A stretch of 64,000 bases of DNA from Microbulbifer variabilis (GCF_023716485.1 NZ_CP092418.1:1-64000); one strand, 5' to 3'. Positions 19,424 to 28,698 are shown, counted from the stretch's first letter. The notes: generated by a model from the sequence alone, not told the origin. Translations and numbers: made by a program.

Positions 19424-19775
19424 TGAGTTGTCCCATTTTTTATTTTAACAGGCGGGTAGAGGTGGGAGAGAAAGTGCGCTGTTTATCCAATGTCACTGAC
19501 ACCCAACAAGCCATCCTTGGTCTGGCAGAGCGCGCTTTCACTGGGATAAAGCCACCCGACCTGTGACTCGCTTTTAAAGTAATGTGTCGCAGGACTCAAT
19601 AAACTGGCGTCATAGTCATTGTTTTGTACTATTTTTGCTAACTGGCGAGAAAGAAAAAAACGTAAGTCACAAATGCGAGGTGGCGCAGTAGTGGAGAGGG
19701 TTTCTGATGACGCTTTTCCGCGAGATTGGAAAAGCTCATTAAATTTAGAGGGCTGTAAAAGAGAGATCAGTGGGC
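19424..19775. other. Intergenic region between the subtilisin gene and gmhB
   Basis: These 352 bases lie between the start of the leftward subtilisin gene and the end of leftward gmhB. They should carry the protease promoter and the gmhB terminator. A 60-codon rightward reading frame (19619-19801) has no convincing ribosome site or recognisable sequence and overlaps the gmhB end. Nothing else stands out. Confidence 0.4.
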
Positions 19776-19788
19776 TCAGGGGCCCACT
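19760..19788 (-). terminator. Hairpin overlapping the gmhB stop codon
   Basis: On the minus strand AGTGGGC (19788-19782) pairs with GCCCACT (19775-19769); the TGA stop of gmhB lies in the loop region. A T-rich stretch (CTCTCTTTT) follows. It probably terminates the glyQ-glyS-gmhB direction. Confidence 0.55.
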
Positions 19789-20327
19789 AGAAACAGGCTG
19801 AAACTGGCTAAGTCGGCAAACACAGCGGTTTCCGCCAGACGCGGATCGGGGCTCTCTACTAGCTGTTGCAGGGTTTCTGCGCCTGCACCGGTTTTTAGTA
19901 GTACCGGCTTACACCCCTTGACCAGGGCCAGCTGTAAATCGGCCAGTTTATCACCGAGCAGATAGCAGCCATGCAAGCTGGTGTCGAATTCCGCTTCGAT
20001 GGCATCCAGCAGGCCCGCCTGGGGTTTGCGGCAACGGCAGTTGTCTTCAGGCCCATGGGGGCAGTAGAAAATCGCGGCAATTTCACCGCCTGCATCCTCT
20101 ACCTGGGAACGCATCTTGGCGTGTATCGCCTCCAAGTCATCCAAGTCAAACTGGCCCAGGGCCAGGCCGCTCTGGTTGGTGGCAATCACCAGTTGGTGGC
20201 CAGCCTGACTGAGCGCAGCCAGTGCTTCAATACTGCCGGGCAGGGGCTGCCATTCGTCTGCGGATTTTACGAACTGGTTGGGGTTTTGATTAATGACCCC
20301 ATCGCGGCCAAGAAGAATTATTGCCAT
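19776..20327 (-). CDS. gmhB: D-glycero-D-manno-heptose 1,7-bisphosphate phosphatase GmhB-like, nucleophile missing
   Basis: GmhB is a HAD phosphatase that removes the C7 phosphate in ADP-heptose synthesis for lipopolysaccharide. The 183 residues match the family, with IATNQSG (motif II), RKPQAG (motif III Lys), LLGDKLADL (motif IV acidic residues) and the zinc-binding CPHGPEDNCRC loop. However, motif I reads LLGRDGVIN instead of the family LLDRDG(V/T)IN, so the nucleophilic Asp is Gly7 (codon GGC; a single base from GAC). If the base is correct the protein should be inactive as a phosphatase. Everything else is intact, so a recent mutation or a sequencing error is possible. It is preceded on the same strand by glyQ-glyS. 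Confidence 0.88.
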   Translation of the reverse strand: MAIILLGRDGVINQNPNQFVKSADEWQPLPGSIEALAALSQAGHQLVIATNQSGLALGQFDLDDLEAIHAKMRSQVEDAGGEIAAIFYCPHGPEDNCRCRKPQAGLLDAIEAEFDTSLHGCYLLGDKLADLQLALVKGCKPVLLKTGAGAETLQQLVESPDPRLAETAVFADLASFSLFLVGP

Positions 20328-20350
20328 GTCGATTCGCCTGTTTCGTTGAG

Positions 20351-20369
20351 GCGGGGCGCAGAGCCCCGC
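20351..20369. repeat. GC-rich hairpin between glyS and gmhB
   Basis: GCGGGGC (20351-20357) and GCCCCGC (20363-20369) pair perfectly around a 5-base loop. It lies between the glyS stop and the gmhB start on the minus strand. There is no U-run, so it may be an attenuating or RNA-stabilising structure rather than a full terminator. Confidence 0.5.
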
Positions 20370-20381
20370 TTCAAGTCGCTA

Positions 20382-22463
20382 TTACTTGGCTGGAACCAAC
20401 AGGGAGATGTCGGCAACTTCGAGGAACAGTGCACGCAGCTGGGCCAGTAGGGCCAAGCGGTTGTTGCGCAGTTGCTCGTCGTCACTCATTACCATCACAT
20501 GGTCGAAGAAGTTGTCCACGGTTTCACGCAGGCCCGCCAGGCCGGCGAGTCCTTCGGCGAAAAGCGCATCGCTATACAGCGGTTCAACTTCTGTGCGGGC
20601 AACCTGTACTGCGGCGAACAGGGCTTTCTCCGCTTCCTCCTGCAATAGTGCTTCATCGACACTGCTGGGCACTGTGCCATCCAGCTTGGCAAGGATATTG
20701 GAAACGCGTTTGTTCGCGGCGGCCAAAGCACCGGATTCTGGCAGCTGGCTGAAGGCGTTAACCGCGTGCACACGGTTGTCGATATCCAGCGGGCGCGACA
20801 GCTTGCGCGCGGCAACCGACATAAATACCTCGGCGGCAATGCCCTGATCCTCGTAGCGGGCGCGGAAGCGCTCCAGTACGTATTGCAGGGTCTGCTCTAC
20901 CACCTTGTCGTATTCACCCAGGGCGGTGCGCGGGTAGTTGTCGCGGGCCAGTTCCAGCAATTCGCGCAGGTCCAGATCGAGGCGCTTTTCGACGAGGATG
21001 CGGATGATGCCCAGGCTGGCGCGGCGCAGGGCGAAGGGGTCGCGGGAGCCGCTGGGGGGTTGGCCTATGCCGAAGATGCCGACCAAAGTATCCAGGCGAT
21101 CCGCCAGGGCGATTACAGTGCCGGTGTCGCTGGCAGGCAGCTCGTCACCGGCAAACTTGGGCATATACTGCTCGTACATGGCCTTGGCCACATCCAACGG
21201 CTCGCCGTCATTTTCGGCGTAGTAGTAGCCGGCGATGCCCTGCATATCGGCAAACTCGAACACCATCTCGGTAACCAGGTCCGACTTGCACAGTCGGCCG
21301 GCGCGCTCGGCCCAGTCGCCGTTGCTTCCGGTTTTCTCAGCGATGGTGCGGGCCAGGGCGGCTACCCGTTCAGTCTTGTCGTAGACGCTACCCAGGTGCT
21401 GCTGGAACACGATTTGGCGCAGTTTCTCGCGGCGTGATTCCAGGCTGGTCTTTTTGTCGGTCTCAAAGAAGAAGGCAGCATCTGCCAGGCGCGGACGGAT
21501 TACGCGCTCATTGCCGTGGATAACCTGGGCGGCATCCTGGCTCTCGATATTGGACACGGTGATAAAGAACGGCAGCAATTGGCCATCTTCATCTACCACA
21601 TGGAAATATTTCTGGTGCTCCTTCATGGAGGAGATCAGGGCTTCAGCGGGTACTTCCAGGAAGCGCTCTTCGAAGCGGCCGGTGAGGGCGACAGGCCATT
21701 CAACCAGTGCAGTCACTTCGTCGAGCAGATCGTCATCGATGACCGCTTCACCATTGACGTTGTTGGCTTCGGCGATCACTTGGGCGCGAATGGCTTCGCG
21801 GCGCTCGGCGAAGTCAGCCATTACGTAGCCGGGTTCGCGCAGAACCTGTGCATAGTCGTGGGCGGAGTGGATCTCCAGTTCCCGACTGCAGTGGAAGCGA
21901 TGACCACGGCTGGTTTTTCCGGCTTTCAAGCCGAGTACTTCACCATCTACGACCTTGTTGCCAAACAGCATGACGAGCCAGTGCACCGGGCGCACGAACT
22001 CTTCGCGGCGCGCACCCCAGCGCATGCGCTTGGGAATAGGAAGCTGAGCCAGTGCCTTTTCGACAATACCAGCCAACAGGGATTCAGTTTCAGCGCCTTT
22101 CTGTTCACTGATAAAGGCCAGGCGCTCGCCTTTGTCGGTCAATTTGCGTCCCAGCGCTTCAACGGTTACGCCGTTGCTGCGGGCGAAACCCTCTGCGGCC
22201 TTGCTGGGCTTGCCTTCTTTATCGAAGGCGGCTTTGACGGCCGGGCCCAGCTTTTCAATTTGTTTGTCTTGCTGCTTATCCGCCAAACCGAATACCGCTA
22301 CGGCCAGGCGGCGAGGGGCTGCGTAGGCTTTCACTTCGCCAAAAGACAACTCGGCGCCTTTGAGGCCTTGGGTAATACCATCGGCGAAAGCGCTCATCAA
22401 TTTGTGTAACGCCTTGGGTGGCAGCTCTTCGGTGCCCAGTTCTACCAGAAAATCCTGAGCCAT
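20382..22463 (-). CDS. glyS: Glycine-tRNA ligase beta subunit
   Basis: This is the beta subunit of the bacterial alpha2-beta2 glycyl-tRNA synthetase; it carries the tRNA-binding domains. The 693 residues match the family length. Recognisable segments are [19 protein letters not shown] at the start, an HD-domain-like central part (FADMQGIAGYYYAENDGEPLDVAKAMYEQYMPKFAGDELP), ALADRLDTLVGIFGIGQPPSGSRDPFALRRA, and the anticodon-binding-like C-terminus ending in LLVPAK. It starts one base inside the end of glyQ (TAATG overlap), so the two are translationally coupled. Confidence 0.97.
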   Translation of the reverse strand: MAQDFLVELGTEELPPKALHKLMSAFADGITQGLKGAELSFGEVKAYAAPRRLAVAVFGLADKQQDKQIEKLGPAVKAAFDKEGKPSKAAEGFARSNGVTVEALGRKLTDKGERLAFISEQKGAETESLLAGIVEKALAQLPIPKRMRWGARREEFVRPVHWLVMLFGNKVVDGEVLGLKAGKTSRGHRFHCSRELEIHSAHDYAQVLREPGYVMADFAERREAIRAQVIAEANNVNGEAVIDDDLLDEVTALVEWPVALTGRFEERFLEVPAEALISSMKEHQKYFHVVDEDGQLLPFFITVSNIESQDAAQVIHGNERVIRPRLADAAFFFETDKKTSLESRREKLRQIVFQQHLGSVYDKTERVAALARTIAEKTGSNGDWAERAGRLCKSDLVTEMVFEFADMQGIAGYYYAENDGEPLDVAKAMYEQYMPKFAGDELPASDTGTVIALADRLDTLVGIFGIGQPPSGSRDPFALRRASLGIIRILVEKRLDLDLRELLELARDNYPRTALGEYDKVVEQTLQYVLERFRARYEDQGIAAEVFMSVAARKLSRPLDIDNRVHAVNAFSQLPESGALAAANKRVSNILAKLDGTVPSSVDEALLQEEAEKALFAAVQVARTEVEPLYSDALFAEGLAGLAGLRETVDNFFDHVMVMSDDEQLRNNRLALLAQLRALFLEVADISLLVPAK

Positions 22464-23452
22464 TACTGCTTCTCCTCTTGCTCGATGTCTTCCGCCAAAA
22501 TATCTGCTCGCAGTGCTTCATCTGCCATGGGGAAGCCTAAGGCGCGGCGCGCATCGTAGTAAGCCTGTGCCACGGCGCGGGCCAGGGTGCGTACGCGCAG
22601 GATATAGCGCTGGCGCTCGGTCACTGAGATGGCGTGGCGCGCATCCAGAAGGTTGAAGGCGTGGGAGGCCTTCATAACTTGCTCGTAAGCGGGCAGCGGC
22701 AGGCCCAGCTCAATCAGGCGTGTGCTCTCGCGCTCACAGTGATCGAAGGTGGCGAATAGGAATTCCACATCGGCGTGTTCAAAGTTGTAGTGGGACATTT
22801 CCACTTCGTTCTGGTGGAAAACGTCGCCATAGGTGACGGGGCTGCCGTCCGGGTTGCGGGTCCACACTAAATCGTAGATAGACTCGACCCCCTGCAGGTA
22901 CATGGCGATACGCTCGAGACCGTAGGTGATTTCGCCGGTAACCGGGTAGCACTCGAGGCCGCCCACCTGCTGGAAGTAGGTAAATTGGGTGACTTCCATA
23001 CCGTTCAGCCAAACTTCCCAGCCGAGGCCCCAGGCGCCCAGGGTTGGGGATTCCCAGTTATCTTCCACAAAGCGGATATCGTGGATAGCCGGGTCTACGC
23101 CCATAGCGCGTAGGCTGTGGAGGTACAATTCCTGGATATTGTCCGGGGATGGCTTCATCACTACCTGGTATTGGTAGTAGTGCTGAAGGCGGTTGGGGTT
23201 CTCGCCGTAGCGGCCATCGGTGGGGCGGCGGCAGGGCTGTACATAAGCCGCGTTCCAGTTTTCCGGGCCTATGGCGCGCAGGAAAGTGGCCGGATGAAAG
23301 GTGCCGGCGCCCACTTCCATATCCAGAGGCTGTAGAATGACGCACCCTTGGCGCGCCCAATAATCCTGTAGGGCAAAAATAAGTCCCTGGAAGGTACTGA
23401 GATCGTATTGCTTGGACACCGCTATCTCCGGATCAGTATCTGCTGTGGGCAA
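22463..23452 (-). CDS. glyQ: Glycine-tRNA ligase alpha subunit
   Basis: This is the catalytic alpha subunit of glycyl-tRNA synthetase, which activates glycine. Motifs are [44 protein letters not shown] at the N-terminus, [28 protein letters not shown], and [38 protein letters not shown]. The chosen start gives 329 residues, about 15-25 longer than the common form; a slightly later start is possible because the first 15 residues ([13 protein letters not shown]) are not conserved. It is cotranscribed with glyS. Confidence 0.97.
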   Translation of the reverse strand: MPTADTDPEIAVSKQYDLSTFQGLIFALQDYWARQGCVILQPLDMEVGAGTFHPATFLRAIGPENWNAAYVQPCRRPTDGRYGENPNRLQHYYQYQVVMKPSPDNIQELYLHSLRAMGVDPAIHDIRFVEDNWESPTLGAWGLGWEVWLNGMEVTQFTYFQQVGGLECYPVTGEITYGLERIAMYLQGVESIYDLVWTRNPDGSPVTYGDVFHQNEVEMSHYNFEHADVEFLFATFDHCERESTRLIELGLPLPAYEQVMKASHAFNLLDARHAISVTERQRYILRVRTLARAVAQAYYDARRALGFPMADEALRADILAEDIEQEEKQ

Positions 23453-23540
23453 AGGGACGCAATTATAGCGGCAGCGACTGCTGCGCTTAAAGCGCTATAG
23501 CCGCGTCAAGAGGTTTCAATGGCCATACTTGGGCAACACG

Positions 23541-23560
23541 ACCACTTTAAAGTGGTTTTT
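23541..23560 (+). repeat. Short perfect palindrome with T-run before the acyltransferase
   Basis: ACCACTTTAAAGTGGT at 23541-23556 is a perfect 16-bp palindrome immediately followed by more T's, about 17 bases before the acyltransferase start. It could form a small terminator-like or attenuator hairpin, or be a dimeric protein site. Confidence 0.35.
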
Positions 23561-23576
23561 GTATAGGAAGTAGTGA

Positions 23577-24464
23577 GTGGATATTAAGGGGCGCCTTGCT
23601 GTAGGGGCACTGAAAATCATCGGCAAATTGCCGTTGCACTGGTCGCGGCGATTGGGTTGGTTTGCTGGCAAAATGGTTGTGTGGACTCGTTCCGAAGGCC
23701 TGCGCCTGAGCCGCATTAATCTCAAACTCTGCTATCCGGCAATGGACCCCAAACAGCGTGAAAAGCTGGCGAGGGAGAGTGTGATCAACACGGCCATGGC
23801 GGGGTTTGAAATGGCGTCACTGTGGAATACGCCCTGGGCAAAAAATGAAAATGCCATTGTTCGTGTGCGCAATCAGCAGTTACTCAACGCCGGTGAGACC
23901 GATGGGCGCGGCACCATTGTGTTAATGCCGCATACTGGCAACTGGGAAATATTCGGCCTGTATGTAGGTACCTTGTCCCCCTGTGCTGTACTTTACCAGC
24001 CTCCTAAAATAGAAGCCCTGGACCCGGTGATTCGCAGCGGGCGCGAAGTAACCGGCGGCAAGATGGTGCCCACTAATGTGCACGGGGTACGCGCGCTGCT
24101 TAAATCATTGAAAGCGGGAGATTTAGCCCTGATTCTTCCCGACCAGGAACCGGATATGGGCGGTGACTTTGCCCCGTTTTTTGGGCGCCCGGCCCTGACG
24201 ATGACCCTGGTGCACAATCTGATACAGCGCACCAAGTGCCATGTGGTTTTTGGGTTTGGCAAGCGTGTAGAAGGCGGTTTTGAGCTGGTTTTTGTCCCCG
24301 CAGAAAAAGCGATTTACAGTGAAGAGCAAAAAGTATCCCTGGCGGCGATGAACCGCGGTGTGGAGGCCTGCATCGCCCAGGCGCCGGAGCAGTATCAGTG
24401 GGAATACAAGCGCTTTCGCAGACAGCCGGAAGGCAAGAGTAAAATTTACCGCAAACAAACATAG
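23577..24464 (+). CDS. LpxL/HtrB-family lysophospholipid or lipid A acyltransferase
   Basis: This 295-residue membrane-associated acyltransferase is of the lipid A biosynthesis (HtrB/LpxL/LpxM) superfamily. The catalytic HxxxxE motif is HTGNWE (VLMPHTGNWEIFGLYVG). The second motif region is ILPDQEPDMGGDFAPFFGRPA, the 'DQ..G..VPFFG' block of the family, and the C-terminus has EQYQWEYKRFR, matching the usual 'P-E-Q-Y-x-W-x-x-(K/R)-R-F-(K/R)' ending. The start is GTG at 23577 with AGGAAG upstream. In Pseudomonas a homologous acyltransferase also sits close to glyQ-glyS. The substrate (lipid A or ornithine/other lysolipid) is not settled. Confidence 0.88.
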   Translation: MDIKGRLAVGALKIIGKLPLHWSRRLGWFAGKMVVWTRSEGLRLSRINLKLCYPAMDPKQREKLARESVINTAMAGFEMASLWNTPWAKNENAIVRVRNQQLLNAGETDGRGTIVLMPHTGNWEIFGLYVGTLSPCAVLYQPPKIEALDPVIRSGREVTGGKMVPTNVHGVRALLKSLKAGDLALILPDQEPDMGGDFAPFFGRPALTMTLVHNLIQRTKCHVVFGFGKRVEGGFELVFVPAEKAIYSEEQKVSLAAMNRGVEACIAQAPEQYQWEYKRFRRQPEGKSKIYRKQT

Positions 24465-24484
24465 GGGCCTGAGCGGCCCCTATG
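24460..24484. terminator. Hairpin between convergent acyltransferase and ABC permease genes
   Basis: The perfect 10-bp arms CATAGGGGCC (24460-24469) and GGCCCCTATG (24475-24484) close a TGAGC loop, starting inside the acyltransferase stop region and ending before the convergent permease stop. The tail is not U-rich; it probably acts for both directions. Confidence 0.6.
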
Positions 24485-24506
24485 TATATCGGCATCTAGG
24501 TAAAAT

Positions 24507-25694
24507 TTACGTCGCGTGGCGAAATGCCACAATTACCGGCATACGCGCGGCGCGCCAGGCGGGGAAAAAACCACTAACAAAGCCGATTACCAACGCCAAC
24601 ACGGCGCCCTGCACGAACAAGTCTGGGGACATCTCAAAACTGAACACCACCTGGGTAAAACTGCCGCCCAGGGTTGAGGTATTTAGGCCGTCGAAGAACA
24701 AGTAGGCGGCCAATGACCCCAGTAGTCCACCGGCCACCGCCAGTACCATCGCTTCAGCAATCGTGCCGCAGAAAGCGGAAAAATTACTGAAGCCGAGGGC
24801 GCGTAGGGTGGCAATTTCCTTGGCACGGTCCGCCACTGAGGTGTACATGGTATTGAGTGCACCGGCCAGGGCACCGAGGGCCATCACCGCACTGATAATC
24901 CAGCCAAAGGTGGCGATGTACTGCAGTTGTTTACCCTGACTAGCGAAGTATTCTCGCTCGGTCTGCGCTTCGAGATTAAGGCGCGGTTCCCGCGCAATGG
25001 TTTCCTTGACCGATGCCAGGCCGTCGTCATTGTCCAATTGCAAGCGAATGGACTGATAACTGCTGCCACGGTTGTAATGGCTCTGGATTGTTTTGATATC
25101 TGCCCACAGCTCACTTTCAAAAATATTGCCCCCTGTGGAAAAAACTCCGACAACTGTCCACAGGTTTTTACCAAAGCGCACTTCCTTGCCAATCTCGAAA
25201 CCGCTGAATTCCCGCAGGACACCCTCGCCGACAATCATTTCATTGGTTCCGGGAACAAACATACGGCCTTCGGTTAAGTGCATGTTGGTGCGCATGGCCA
25301 TACCGGTTTGGTTGAGTCCGCGCAGGGGGATATTGGCCTCGGTACCACTGGACTTTTTGATACCATCCACAATGACATAGAGTTCCGGTGAAACCTGTGG
25401 GCCGTTGGCGTCGCGGGCGACTCCTGCAGATTCGCTAATCAGGTTGACCTGATCCTGCAGGATCACCGAGTTGAGCTCGGTGGAGGAACCCTCGCGCATC
25501 AGGATGGCGATCTGGTTGGAGCCGGCGCCGCGCATAGTTTCTTCGAAGCCTTTGGCCATGGCGAGAAATGCCAGCAGTATTGCCACCACCACCGCCGAGG
25601 CCAGTACCATCGCCAGTGACATCCACAGGCGCCGGCGCAGGCTGCCCAGATTCATTAGGGTCACTGAAATAATTTGTGCAATTAGAGAGCCCAT
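24507..25694 (-). CDS. ABC exporter permease, FtsX/MacB-type (second permease)
   Basis: This 395-residue permease has the MacB/LolE topology: one N-terminal membrane helix (LWMSLAMVLASAVVVAILLAF), a large periplasmic core domain (about 45-265), then three C-terminal helices of the FtsX domain (IATFGWIISAVMALGALAGAL; TIAEAMVLAVAGGLLGSLAAY; GAVLALVIGFVSGFFPAWRAARMPVI). The FtsX-type coupling segment DRAKEIATLRALGFS precedes the second helix. It is the last gene of a four-gene leftward operon (adaptor, ATPase, permease, permease). Such tripartite systems export peptides, lipoproteins, siderophores or toxins; the substrate is unknown. Confidence 0.88.
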   Translation of the reverse strand: MGSLIAQIISVTLMNLGSLRRRLWMSLAMVLASAVVVAILLAFLAMAKGFEETMRGAGSNQIAILMREGSSTELNSVILQDQVNLISESAGVARDANGPQVSPELYVIVDGIKKSSGTEANIPLRGLNQTGMAMRTNMHLTEGRMFVPGTNEMIVGEGVLREFSGFEIGKEVRFGKNLWTVVGVFSTGGNIFESELWADIKTIQSHYNRGSSYQSIRLQLDNDDGLASVKETIAREPRLNLEAQTEREYFASQGKQLQYIATFGWIISAVMALGALAGALNTMYTSVADRAKEIATLRALGFSNFSAFCGTIAEAMVLAVAGGLLGSLAAYLFFDGLNTSTLGGSFTQVVFSFEMSPDLFVQGAVLALVIGFVSGFFPAWRAARMPVIVAFRHAT

Positions 25695-25760
25695 TGGCTT
25701 TCCTCCGGTTGGGCTTGATCAATCGGGCACCTATAGTGTTAGGAACTCGATCTGATGTAT

Positions 25761-26921
25761 TTAGGGCTGACGATTAAATGCTGAGACAATATTCAGTCGC
25801 AGCGCGTTAAAAGCCGGTAGCAAGCCGGTAATAATTCCCAGCAGCAGCATAAAAAACAGCGCCTGCAGAGCGATATCGCCATCGAGAATCAAGTTGGGCA
25901 GGAAACGGGCGAGAAAGGTTTTTATTCCTTCAACTAACAGCCAGGCCGCAGTGAGTCCGGAGAGACCGCCGATAAATGCGACCAACAGGGATTCTGATAG
26001 CACCATGCGAAAAATACGTGCGCTGGAAAAGCCCAGGGTTTTGAGTACAGCTATCTCGCCGGTGCGCTCGCGAATTGCCAAGGCCATGGTATTGCCAACC
26101 ACAATCAGAATGGTGAAAAACGCGGTAAAAACCACCGAGAAAATAATCAAACCGATATTGCCAATTTGCTCGATAAAAGCTTTATTAAAGGATTTTTCCG
26201 TACTGGTATCGGTTTCACTTTGCGAATTGGCAAAACTGTCATCAATGGTTTTGGCTACTTTCTCATTGAGAGAGGGATCGTCAGTAGTGAGTGCCATCCA
26301 CCCTATCCAATCATTGCCAAATGTCTGAGTTTCCATGAAGTATTTATAATGGAATAACATTTGGCGAGTATCGTACTGCTCGGTATCCCCTTTAAAAATT
26401 CCTGAGACTACAAACTCCCAGGTATAGCCACCATCTTTATGGGTGAATATATTTGAGGAGATAGGAATCCGGTCACCAATTTTCCAGCCATATATTTGCG
26501 CGAGTTTCTCACCTATCAGTGCGCCCTGGCGATTGTTAAACCAAGCCTGTTTTTGCTCATCCGGAATCACTATTTCTTCGTAAACGCGTAAATAGGATTC
26601 GGGGTCCACTGCCAGCGAGACAATTTGCCTACTTTGTTCCTGATAATAACCGCCAAACCAGTTCAGGTGGGTGACATCTTTTACTCCCTCGACCGCAGCG
26701 ACTTTTTGGAAATAAGAGATGGGTAGAGATTGGGTGAAATTAATCCGGTTAAAAACTACCAGGCGATTATCAGCGGATAACTCCACACTGGAATTGAGTG
26801 CAGATTTCAAACTGGTCACTGCGCCAAAAATTAAAAAAGCGATAAAAATTGCAAAGCAGGTGAGAAATAACCGCAGAGGTTTCCTCGTCATGTTTTTATA
26901 AATTAAATAGAGATCGTTCAT
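25761..26921 (-). CDS. ABC exporter permease, FtsX/MacB-type (first permease)
   Basis: This 386-residue MacB-like permease has an N-terminal helix (LFLTCFAIFIAFLIFGAVTSL), a periplasmic core domain, and a C-terminal FtsX domain with three helices (IGLIIFSVVFTAFFTILIVVGNTMALAIRERTGEIAVLKTLGFS..., then LLVAFIGGLSGLTAAWLLV and LFFMLLLGIITGLLPAFNAL). The start overlaps the stop of the ATPase gene by four bases (ATGA), so the two are coupled. It is distinct in sequence from the neighbouring permease at 24507, so the transporter is probably a heterodimer like LolCE. Confidence 0.88.
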   Translation of the reverse strand: MNDLYLIYKNMTRKPLRLFLTCFAIFIAFLIFGAVTSLKSALNSSVELSADNRLVVFNRINFTQSLPISYFQKVAAVEGVKDVTHLNWFGGYYQEQSRQIVSLAVDPESYLRVYEEIVIPDEQKQAWFNNRQGALIGEKLAQIYGWKIGDRIPISSNIFTHKDGGYTWEFVVSGIFKGDTEQYDTRQMLFHYKYFMETQTFGNDWIGWMALTTDDPSLNEKVAKTIDDSFANSQSETDTSTEKSFNKAFIEQIGNIGLIIFSVVFTAFFTILIVVGNTMALAIRERTGEIAVLKTLGFSSARIFRMVLSESLLVAFIGGLSGLTAAWLLVEGIKTFLARFLPNLILDGDIALQALFFMLLLGIITGLLPAFNALRLNIVSAFNRQP

Positions 26922-27613
26922 GCCACTATTTCCCTCTGCACAAATTGTCCCTTGTCGAGATGCAGGGTGCGTTTTGCGTATTTGGCTGCGGCCGGGTCGT
27001 GGGTAACCATGACGATGGTCTTGCCGTGATCGCGGTTGAGTAGTTGCAGCATCTCCAGGATTTCATCGGCGGTGGCGCGGTCGAGATCACCGGTGGGCTC
27101 GTCACACAGAATGAGTTTAGGATCTGAAACAATTGCGCGGGCGATGGCCACCCGCTGTTGCTGGCCGCCGGACATTTCACTGGACATATGTTTGGCGCGA
27201 TCGCTCAAGCCCACCAAAGCGAGGGCGGTTTCGACATTTTTGCGGCGCTGTGCCTTGGAGAGCTTGGTTAACAGTAGCGGTAGTTCTACATTGCGTTGGG
27301 CATTGAGCATCGGCATCAGGTTGTAGAACTGGAAAATAAAACCAATATTCTGCGCGCGCCAACGGGTTAGGGCGCTCTCATTGAGGGAGTCTATGCGGGT
27401 ACCATCAAACCAAATTTCCCCGCTGGTGGGTTGATCGACACCGCCGAGCATATTTAACAGAGTGGTTTTTCCGGAGCCGGAAGGCCCCATAATGGCGACA
27501 AAATCTCCTCGCTCAATACTCATATTGAGATCGTCAAAAATAGAGATTTTCTCTTTACCTTTGATAAAATTCTTGCCGACATTTTTTAACTGAAACAACA
27601 CATCTTCAGACAT
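26918..27613 (-). CDS. ABC exporter ATP-binding protein, MacB/LolD-type
   Basis: This 231-residue ABC ATPase has Walker A GPSGSGKT at 43-50, the Q-loop in [18 protein letters not shown], signature [15 protein letters not shown], Walker [13 protein letters not shown] and the H-loop MVTHDP. The 'FQFYNLMP(M/T)L(T/N)A' and 'EPTGDLD' patterns are typical of the LolD/MacB/FtsE mechanotransmission group. It powers the two permeases encoded just downstream. Confidence 0.93.
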   Translation of the reverse strand: MSEDVLFQLKNVGKNFIKGKEKISIFDDLNMSIERGDFVAIMGPSGSGKTTLLNMLGGVDQPTSGEIWFDGTRIDSLNESALTRWRAQNIGFIFQFYNLMPMLNAQRNVELPLLLTKLSKAQRRKNVETALALVGLSDRAKHMSSEMSGGQQQRVAIARAIVSDPKLILCDEPTGDLDRATADEILEMLQLLNRDHGKTIVMVTHDPAAAKYAKRTLHLDKGQFVQREIVA

Positions 27614-27660
27614 CTGTAATTTCCTTTTTTAATGAATAATTAGAGCCGTAGTCTGTGCCG

Positions 27661-28698
27661 TTAAAGAGCGACTTCCTCCCCGGCCAGGAAGCCGACCTTC
27701 ACCCCCATATCCGGTAGGATACGGGCGTCTTTTTGATCGATACCGATACGCACACGCACCGTAGCTTTGGCGCGATCGGCGGTTGGAATAATTGCCACCA
27801 CCGTGGCGGGAATATCCCACTCCGGGTAGGCGTCTAGATTCGCGTTTACCCTTTGACCAGTGGAGACCCGGCCGATAAATGCCTCATTGACATCCACTTC
27901 AATTTCCAGGGAGTTCATATCCACAATGGTACAGATACCGGTGCGGGTGAAACCGCCTCCGGCGGAGCTGGGTGCGACAATTTCTCCGGGCTGAGCATTT
28001 TTTTGTGTAACGATTCCCGCAAAGGGCGCGCGTATCGTGTGATCCTCCAAGCGCTCCCGCTGTCGCTCGGCTTCCAGTTTAGCCACCTCAATATTTGCCC
28101 GAGCGCTGTTTAAATCGGCTCTCAAGCCTTCAACAGTGGCCTCACTCTGGGTGAGTTGTGCTTTGCTGGAGTAGTTTTTTTCACGCAAGCCAGCGAAACG
28201 CCGGTACTGACGCTCTGCTTCTTTTAGCTTGGCGAGAATACTGGCTTCCTGGGCTTGCAGTACCTGAATCTGCGCACGGGCAAATGCCAGGCTGACGCGC
28301 GCTTTGACGTCGTCGAGGCGGGCTAGCACTTGACCTTCCTGTACCTGCATACCCTCCTCGACATCTACACTACTGATCAGTCCCATCACCTCTGCTGACA
28401 CCGTGGCCATGCGTCGCGCGGTGATATATCCGGAGGCATTCAACACCGTTTCCAGGCGTGTGCCTGTGGGAAGGGCAGATGGCGTAGTGTGTGTGTTGGC
28501 GGGGGTTGGGATTGTGTTAGGGCTTGCGGGTGGGTCTTCGGCCAAGAGGGAGGCGCCAAAAAAACCAACTAGCAGGCCGGCGACTGCACCGGAGGAAGCC
28601 GCCAGTAGGGTTTTTCGGGGCGATGACGATAAATCATTGGGAGCCGTATCCCGGTCAATTTTCAACTGACCGAGCAGCTCACTGGTGTTTCTGCTCAT
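27661..28698 (-). CDS. HlyD/MacA-family periplasmic adaptor of the ABC exporter
   Basis: This 345-residue membrane-fusion protein has an N-terminal membrane anchor (LLAASSGAVAGLLVGFFGASLLA), a Pro/Thr-rich tether, then a lipoyl-like half (VEEGMQVQEGQVLARLDD), a long coiled-coil hairpin (about residues 130-215: AQEASILAKLKEAERQYRRFAGLREKNYSSKAQLTQSEATVEGLRADLNSARANIEVAKLEAERQRERL region), the second lipoyl half (IRAPFAGIVTQKNAQPGEIV) and a beta-barrel with EVDVNEAFIGRVSTGQ. It would link the ABC transporter to an outer-membrane TolC-type channel, which is not encoded here. It is the first gene of the operon. Confidence 0.9.
   Translation of the reverse strand: MSRNTSELLGQLKIDRDTAPNDLSSSPRKTLLAASSGAVAGLLVGFFGASLLAEDPPASPNTIPTPANTHTTPSALPTGTRLETVLNASGYITARRMATVSAEVMGLISSVDVEEGMQVQEGQVLARLDDVKARVSLAFARAQIQVLQAQEASILAKLKEAERQYRRFAGLREKNYSSKAQLTQSEATVEGLRADLNSARANIEVAKLEAERQRERLEDHTIRAPFAGIVTQKNAQPGEIVAPSSAGGGFTRTGICTIVDMNSLEIEVDVNEAFIGRVSTGQRVNANLDAYPEWDIPATVVAIIPTADRAKATVRVRIGIDQKDARILPDMGVKVGFLAGEEVAL

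Noticed and set aside
19619..19801. Short 60-codon rightward frame in the gap before gmhB
   Set aside because: No ribosome site, charged non-repetitive sequence with no domain, and it overlaps the gmhB end.
21516..22409. Open rightward frame of nearly 300 codons opposite glyS
   Set aside because: It lies wholly inside glyS, has no ribosome site and no family-like sequence; long antisense frames are expected opposite GC-rich, strongly codon-biased genes.
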